From Trema orientale (taxonomy: Eukaryota > Streptophyta > Magnoliopsida > Rosales > Cannabaceae), in the NCBI GenBank assembly GCA_002914845.1, contig JXTC01000001.1:149342-213341 (forward strand): a stretch of DNA of 64,000 nucleotides, in the 5' to 3' direction. The position numbers were made by a program, and so were the translations under genes. Position 1 is the stretch's first letter; each line of letters starts with the position of its first letter. The notes beneath the pieces are model-generated. The model saw only the letters and a list, made by a program, of their open reading frames with translations. It searched no databases and was not told the origin of the DNA. Of the stretch, positions 58,047 to 64,000 are shown one piece after another.

Positions 58047-58397
58047 ATGGCAGCCACAACCTCCACCAGTTGCACCAGCTTCTTCAGTCTCCGATCGAAC
58101 CCGATGGAGCCCAAAGTCCGGGCCTCATCGAGCCATGGCTCACCCGGGTGCGGAAAGGTTGATGGAGTGGCTATGTGGCTCATCAACAGCGTTACCACGG
58201 CTTTCTTTGCCTCGTTAGAGAGGTGCTCCTGCATCCGCATAGCCACCGTAGACGACGGAGATGATGCAAACGACTTGCCGTTGATTTTCAACGACGGAAA
58301 TCTTCGGCATGATGGTGGGACCATCAGCCGGAGGAGGACGGGGAAAGGGAATAAGAGAAGTGGCGGAGCAATACTTGTTGATGATGAAGATCACTAG
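58047..58397 (+). CDS. Conserved small plant protein, function unknown
   Basis: The 116-residue frame starts at the ATG at 58047 in a GC-rich island within AT-rich DNA. The N-terminus is Ser/Thr-rich without acidic residues ([19 protein letters not shown]), which could be an organelle transit peptide, though that is inference. A central block, about residues 38-66 ([20 protein letters not shown], then LERCSCIRI), holds a hydrophobic helix followed by two close Cys. Then come an acidic segment and LPLIFNDGN. The C-terminus is basic ([14 protein letters not shown]). I recall similar uncharacterised plant proteins with this block but no assigned function. The frame appears complete and single-exon. 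The opposite-strand frame here is a shadow. Confidence 0.75.
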   Translation: MAATTSTSCTSFFSLRSNPMEPKVRASSSHGSPGCGKVDGVAMWLINSVTTAFFASLERCSCIRIATVDDGDDANDLPLIFNDGNLRHDGGTISRRRTGKGNKRSGGAILVDDEDH

Positions 58398-60368
58398 TGT
58401 TACCAATATATTAAATTGGGACATGTTCCATGTTAATTCCCTCTTTTGGGTAAGTGATCAAAATTTCATGTGGGGCTATTGGCTTTAATTTGGAGTTTGT
58501 TGTTTATGTCTTCTTTTTCTTTTTTTTTTTTTTGTGGAAATTAAGGTTGGAAATGTTGATGAAAGAGAGAAGCTAGTACTTGTGTTAATTTACTACTTCC
58601 TATAACTACTGTTTGAATATGATCAAAATAATTGAAATAAGTAAATATACAGTTTCCTCCATGATTTATGGATCTTTTGTATACAATACTATTATGTCAT
58701 GGCCCATGTTCTGATTGCATATAGATTCTAACTCAAAAGTTATGTGTGAAGGTTCTTGTTTTTTTTTCCCCCTACTAATCGTATAGAATTCATTGACTTT
58801 TTCTTTTATGTGCAGAAGAATTCATTTAATAATCTTGAATGAGGAATTTTGATCAAGTACTACATAGTATTCTGAAGTTCATTTTCATTGAGTGCCAATT
58901 AAATCTTTTTTGGTTCATTTAATTTTCTGGAATAGCTCATGAGCTGGAAGGCGAGACATAGTTTAGACATCTTTCACAAAGAAATATATATTTTTAATAC
59001 ATATAATATATTACTATCTATTTGACATTGACCCTCATGAATGTTTTTTCCACACTAATAAATAATAATAGATATACTCAAGCAAATAAAAATAATATAT
59101 ATATATATATAGTTTTTCCAGGCTGAACTTCTGGGCAGAGAGGTGCACGGTTTTTTTTCTTTTCGGTTGTGTAGGTATCACCAATTTGATTGTAATACAT
59201 TATCTTAGTCTTACCAAATACTTGAATGAACTGCCAGCTGGAATTATAAAATAAAAAGAGGAGTAATCATCTATTATTGGCTCGATAATATATATATATG
59301 TGTTTCATTTTTGTAAAAAAATTATATTATGTATGTGCAAAAGTAAACCGGCACCTAAAGATACTTTAGAGTAATGCTGTCAGTTCGGAAATCATCATGC
59401 TGCTTCATCGGGCAAAGTTTCTTTTTCTTTTTTATTTATTTATTTTTACTTTGCCTTTCTCTTTTTTGTTTTGTTTTGTTTTTCATTTTTCCTTATTTAA
59501 AATCAAAGCGTAGGCACTCTATATAATATAATAGATAAATATAAACTATCATGAAAAGAGATAATAATATGGAATCCAAAGACGGACGTGCATGCTTAAC
59601 CGGCACGCACCATAACCAAAATCCAAAAGACCAGTCGCCTAATGCCTATACTTCTTATATATGGCTACTAAGAATATAATATAACATAATGCCTATTATC
59701 ATGAAGAACGTCTTTATTAATTTAACCTGTCTAACAATATTTATTACAACAAAAAAAAAAGGATAAAGACTCATCAACTAGGGAGACAAGATTTTAATTT
59801 TTATCTGAGAGGAGACAACGTCCCTCTCGTTATGTACCTCAGAATTTGTGTGCGTTTTTTTTTTTTTAAATGATAACAAATTAACTGCTTGCTATTAGGG
59901 TTTGAAAAATAAAAATTCACGCTATAGATTACTGTATATTATTGATTTTGGTGCACATAATTAGGTAATGTTTGGACCATTACCCGGGCCAGAAATATGA
60001 AGCAAAAGTTATACAAATACAAGTATACAACCGATCGAAATGAACTTTACCGCGCATGAAACTTGTCTCGCTTTCACAAAAGCACTTCAAAATTCGAACG
60101 CATATATAAAATTTCTTTCTTTCGTTTAAAAAAAAAAAAAAAAAAAAAGCATTCGCTTTACAGGGATTCGGCGGAAATAAAATTTATTTCCTCTGACTTA
60201 GTGCCATAAATTAAGCACTTTTGCTATAATTTGAATCTGACATTTGATTGGTAAGTTGTCAGTTTCAAAGGGTGATGATACCTAATAAGTATTATTGCTT
60301 GGTCAATCTTATAACAATTGGCCACTCCTCGGGTGTCCTAAATCTTGTAAAATAGTATTCGGCTTTTA
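58398..60368. other. Intergenic sequence downstream of the 58-kb gene
   Basis: This is AT-rich DNA with TA tracts (about 59096-59111 and 59290-59301) and A runs (60127-60147). I see no gene, RNA or clear element in almost 2 kb. Confidence 0.45.
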
Positions 60369-60782
60369 GGCTATGTTTGGCAGAGAGAAAAGAAAATAAG
60401 AGGGAAGAAAAAAATAAAAGAGAAAGAAAGTGTATAAGATGGAAAGAAAAATATTTTTTCTTTATATTTGTTTGGTACGTAAAAAGAAAAGAAAGTTAGT
60501 TTAATTTAAAATGACAATTTTACTTCTAGTGTCACTGTTATTTAAAATTAAGTATAAGAGTAGTTTTGTAATTTAACTTATCAATACACTAATAAAATAT
60601 TTTTTCACTTATTTTCTCTCCACTTTTGAGTGGAAAAAATTTATGTGGGCCCCATTATTTTTTTACTTCCACTTTTCTCTTCCTTTTTTCCTCTTACCAA
60701 ACAACCTAATTTTTCAATTTTCTTATACTTTTCCATCAAATTTTTTCTTTCCTCTCTCTTTTCCTTCCTACCAAATATATAG
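60369..60782. mobile_element. Tourist-like MITE, copy 3
   Basis: It starts GGCTATGTTTGGCAGAG and ends CCTACCAAATATATAG. The interior is A/G-rich on the left and T/C-rich on the right, as in the other two copies. The right end and target duplication are decayed. Confidence 0.55.
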
Positions 60783-60959
60783 TAAAATGGCCGAATATTT
60801 GGCTTCCACGAGACTGATGTTTGATTTTTTTAAAGGTTTCCAAGAGTTTTACTGAATAAAATAAAAAGAATTACAAAAATATGGTACTAAAAACAATACC
60901 GCAATGAAATAATATTAAAATTGTATTTTTAAAAATTAAATGTCATATTTTTCTAAATA

Positions 60960-61480
60960 CTTTCATTATTGATTAGTAATGATTGGTTTCTATCTACTAT
61001 TTTGGTTACTGGGTTTTAGTTACCATTTTTTAATTTTTCGTTACATTTATTTTGGTTACTATTTTCAGATTTACCGTCAACTAATTTAGTTACCAATCAT
61101 AAATTATTAATTTGATTATGAGTTACTAATTACAATAATAGTTATTGGTTATCAGTTACAAGATTGATTACTAGTTACTAGTTACTAGTTATCAATAACT
61201 AGTCAATATAGAAATTAGTAAATAGTCCCTCAAATTAGTATTATTGGCAATTAGTCAAAAATAGAAACAAAAGAAAAAATAGTTAAAAAAGAAAAGGAAA
61301 TAGAAAAAGTAAAATAAATGGAAAAAGAAAACTAAAAAGGAGCAAAACGCAAAAAAAAAAAATGACAAAAAATAAAAAGGAAAAAAAAAAACTGAAAAGA
61401 AGACTTAGAAGGGTTCGAACCCTTCACATGAAAAAAGGGATACCAAACCAAACCACTAAGCATCTAGCATTTGAGATTTA
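60960..61480 (-). repeat. tRNA-headed GTTAC repeat element
   Basis: Read on the minus strand, a tRNA-like head has an A-box-like TGCTTAGTGG (near 61455-61465) and a perfect B-box core GGGTTCGAACCC (61409-61420). A pyrimidine-rich tract of about 150 bases follows, then GTTAC/GTAAC words such as CTAGTAACTAGTAACTAG down to about 60980. It shares this layout with 15760-17880 on the plus strand. Confidence 0.55.
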
Positions 61481-62892
61481 TTTCCTCTTTTTTATTTTAT
61501 ATCTTATGTGCTTTTTTAATATTATTTTTTAAAAATACTAATTGCATACGATATTGATGGCTTAATATTTTTTCGACTGTATTTGTCTAATTCTTTTACG
61601 AGTTTACCGTGTATTTTCTAATTTTTCCATTTTTTAATAATATAGTAAACTACTTGGTATATCAAGTCTAAAAACTGATTTACAGAGTAAAAATTTAATA
61701 TACATAGTATACAAATTAGATTTATTACATGAATTAATACGTCTAAGTAGGGGCGTAAAAGGAGTCTGAAAGCCCTAAATCTGACAAGCAGTTCGAGAAA
61801 AGCTTGACTCAAACTCGGCCTATGTGATATTTTAAATTTCTATAAGACACCCAACTCCTCACAAAATTAAATAATCAATAACAATATGACTCTACATCAT
61901 TTATATTAAAGTTATATGTGTATTCTTAGTTGAACATAAGTTGTCTCATAGAAGCCGAGTTGAGAATTTTGAATATTTGTATTATAATTTTCTGATAAAT
62001 ACTGACCATCATTCACTAAGCAAAATTTTGTAGTGAAATGCTTGGAAGAAACTTATTAGTACAAATTTGATGTGTATTAAGATAGCATTATTTGACATGT
62101 TATTTAACTATAAAATAATTGGTTAAATGAGTAGTTTAATTCTATTGGAAAGTGTGGTTATAATTTTGAAATATTTTCTATATTTATACATTGGACTTAT
62201 ATAATAATAAGTGTATTCTTGTAACTATTTTGTACCAGGTTATCAATTATACTTTATATTACTATTATTATATATATATAATATAAAAAAATTAACCCAA
62301 AAAAAAAAAGAATGGGGCTAAAGTCGACTTTGTATGTTAGCAGTACTTAATATTCTACTAGCTTTATAATAAAATCTACCTCTTCATTTCTTCACTGATT
62401 AGTAATAAGTGTTATATTTGCCCCTTTCGCTTATCAAGGTTTGTCTCTATTTCTTAATTCTCCACTCAAGTTTTGTTTATGCTGAGAATCTTACTCATAC
62501 TTGTCATGAAGATTATATATACGTTCTACTTATACAATCTCTTATCTTCAGGAATCTGATAGTTACTTATCCGATTGCTGTATATATTTTTATGTTCAAA
62601 AAATTTAATTGATGATATTTAGAGAACTGTTGTAGTTTATTCTATAATAAACATATATACGTGCTTATTTAATTGAACTTGCATCCTTGATATTCTTTTT
62701 TGTAGTTGGAAATAGCTACGTTCTGATCTATTTTCTTATTGATTAGGTCCTTATTATTTAAGCTAAACTATTTCCATTATTTATTGTTTTGTTAATAGTT
62801 AGATATAATATTGTTGATAGTAAAAGTTACAGATAGTATACTTATATTATAGAATTTATTGAGCGCTTTAAATAATGACATAATGTTCTAAT
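61481..62892. other. AT-rich intergenic sequence
   Basis: No gene is supported. Short TA tracts occur near 62270-62290. Confidence 0.45.
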
Positions 62893-64000
62893 TGTTGGGA
62901 ATATGCCCTAAAAATCAGTTTCTTTGTTTGCCATTTTAAACAATATTTATTAGATTAAAGTGTTATCTATCTGTTGTCAATAAATTCCATATTATGTCCC
63001 AATTATATATATGTGATGTTTATGTTTTCTATACTGCAAACGTCTAAAAGTTTCCACGACTAATAATGAGCAATAAAGAATTGTTCGTGTGAATTATTCA
63101 CATATGGGAGACTAAATTCTTTATTTCATTATGTCTAAATAAAGAGGCCACATTCCGCAAATAAAGATGGAATATTTTATTTTGTCATAGAATGTAGTGT
63201 TGTCTATTTCAACGGGATTGATGAAGTCTCCAATCATCGAAGTGTCTGACTTCGGATAGAAACACTAGTGCATTATAAGAAAGTTATAAGTGCATTGAAC
63301 TGGACTAAGTGAAAATAGAATTTGAGGTTAAGTGTCGTAACTCAATATTCTATCTTTCACTAATCTAGCACTATTGCAAGATTACCTTAATCCTAATGAT
63401 TATCGGACTTGCTTTTATGAGTTTTATCTTTTTGACTTACTAAAGGACTATTTCCGATAATATGGTTGGAACTTTGATATCTTAGAAGATAAGATTTGTG
63501 AATTGACGAGAACGCCCTTCATGATTTAGACACCATGTATATAATGTCACTTTGAGTTTTTTCGTGGACTTGGATAATAAAAACCAAGCGCCAGGTATTC
63601 ACTTTGTGAATTTGACTATGTTTATATGGGCAGTTACAAACACCGTAGTCAATTATTATCCATTAGATAAAAAATGGTAACTCAAAGATAAATATGTACT
63701 AGAGGGGTAATACGGTAATTTCACCTTACTAGTACGGCACTGCATTAGGGGTATATCTACAGGTATAGTATATGCTAAATGGATCAAGTTAATTGAAATG
63801 TTAATTAGCTTCACAGAAAATATATGACATTTAGTATAAGAGTGCAATATTGGGCCTATAGTGGAGTGTCCCAATATTAATAGATAAGGCCCAGTTATAA
63901 TTAAGAGTTAATTATGATTATGGGTAGTTGGCCCATTGGAGCTTAGACTCTATGTCTAGCTCACACATAGCCCAATAACTAATTGAATAGTCAGTTGAGC
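62893..64000 (+). mobile_element. Copia-like LTR, plus orientation, runs off the window
   Basis: It begins TGTTGGGAATATGCCC, a start typical of plant Ty1/copia LTRs. It is diverged but collinear in reverse with 25890-27033 through blocks such as TACTAGAGGGGTAATACGG and CCATTAGATAAAAAATGG. The 3' end and any internal region lie outside the window. Confidence 0.65.

Noticed and set aside
1..64000. CRISPR array, operon, riboswitch or phage-like system
   Set aside because: The window is plant nuclear DNA with introns and plant repeats; none of the direct repeats has the regular unique-spacer layout of a CRISPR array.

Overview
This window looks like nuclear DNA of a dicot plant. It is AT-rich, it carries a few widely spaced genes with GT-AG introns and plant-only families, and it is filled with plant-type transposon debris. 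I cannot fix the species. One ambiguous base (N) lies near 44482, so this is an assembled draft.

Eight gene loci are supported. They are a small conserved plant protein of unknown function (12049-12567, minus); LCAT1-like lecithin:cholesterol acyltransferase-like protein in two exons (21017-22478, plus); a U-box/ARM E3 ligase of the PUB30/PUB31 group (31995-33356, plus); a BSD-domain protein in three exons (36762-39374, plus); a PP2-A10-like membrane-anchored protein (40937-42205, plus); a phytosulfokine preproprotein in two short exons (44737-45125, minus); a second small conserved plant protein (58047-58397, plus); and a broken FCP1/HAD-like phosphatase gene (7186-8391, minus). The four genes from 31.9 to 45.1 kb form the gene-dense core. 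They are independent eukaryotic transcription units, and nothing in the sequence links them in one pathway.

The rest is repeats. 0.5-3.5 kb holds a long-inverted-repeat, MULE-like element carrying gene-like sequence and a nested insertion. 5.6-7.2 kb holds a GC-rich hAT element with a perfect 8-bp target duplication whose left part was later duplicated in tandem. 9.1-14 kb holds a SINE and two inverted-repeat elements. 15.3-20.5 kb holds a MITE, long degenerate GTTAC-rich arrays and a roughly 75-bp GGTTTCC array. 23.2-29.2 kb holds minisatellites, a decayed NAM-associated protein gene, a copia-like LTR and a 5'-truncated L1 with RNase H. 43.6-56 kb holds a SINE, a rearranged Ty3/gypsy fragment, MULE-like and hAT elements, a second GGTTTCC array and an RNase H remnant. 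57-64 kb holds two Tourist-like MITEs, a tRNA-headed GTTAC element and the start of a second copia-like LTR, inverted relative to the first.

The most distinctive signal is the repeated use of GTTAC/GTAAC cores inside several otherwise different mobile elements, together with the ordered GGTTTCC unit array found as two dispersed copies. I see no CRISPR array, operon, rRNA or intact tRNA gene.
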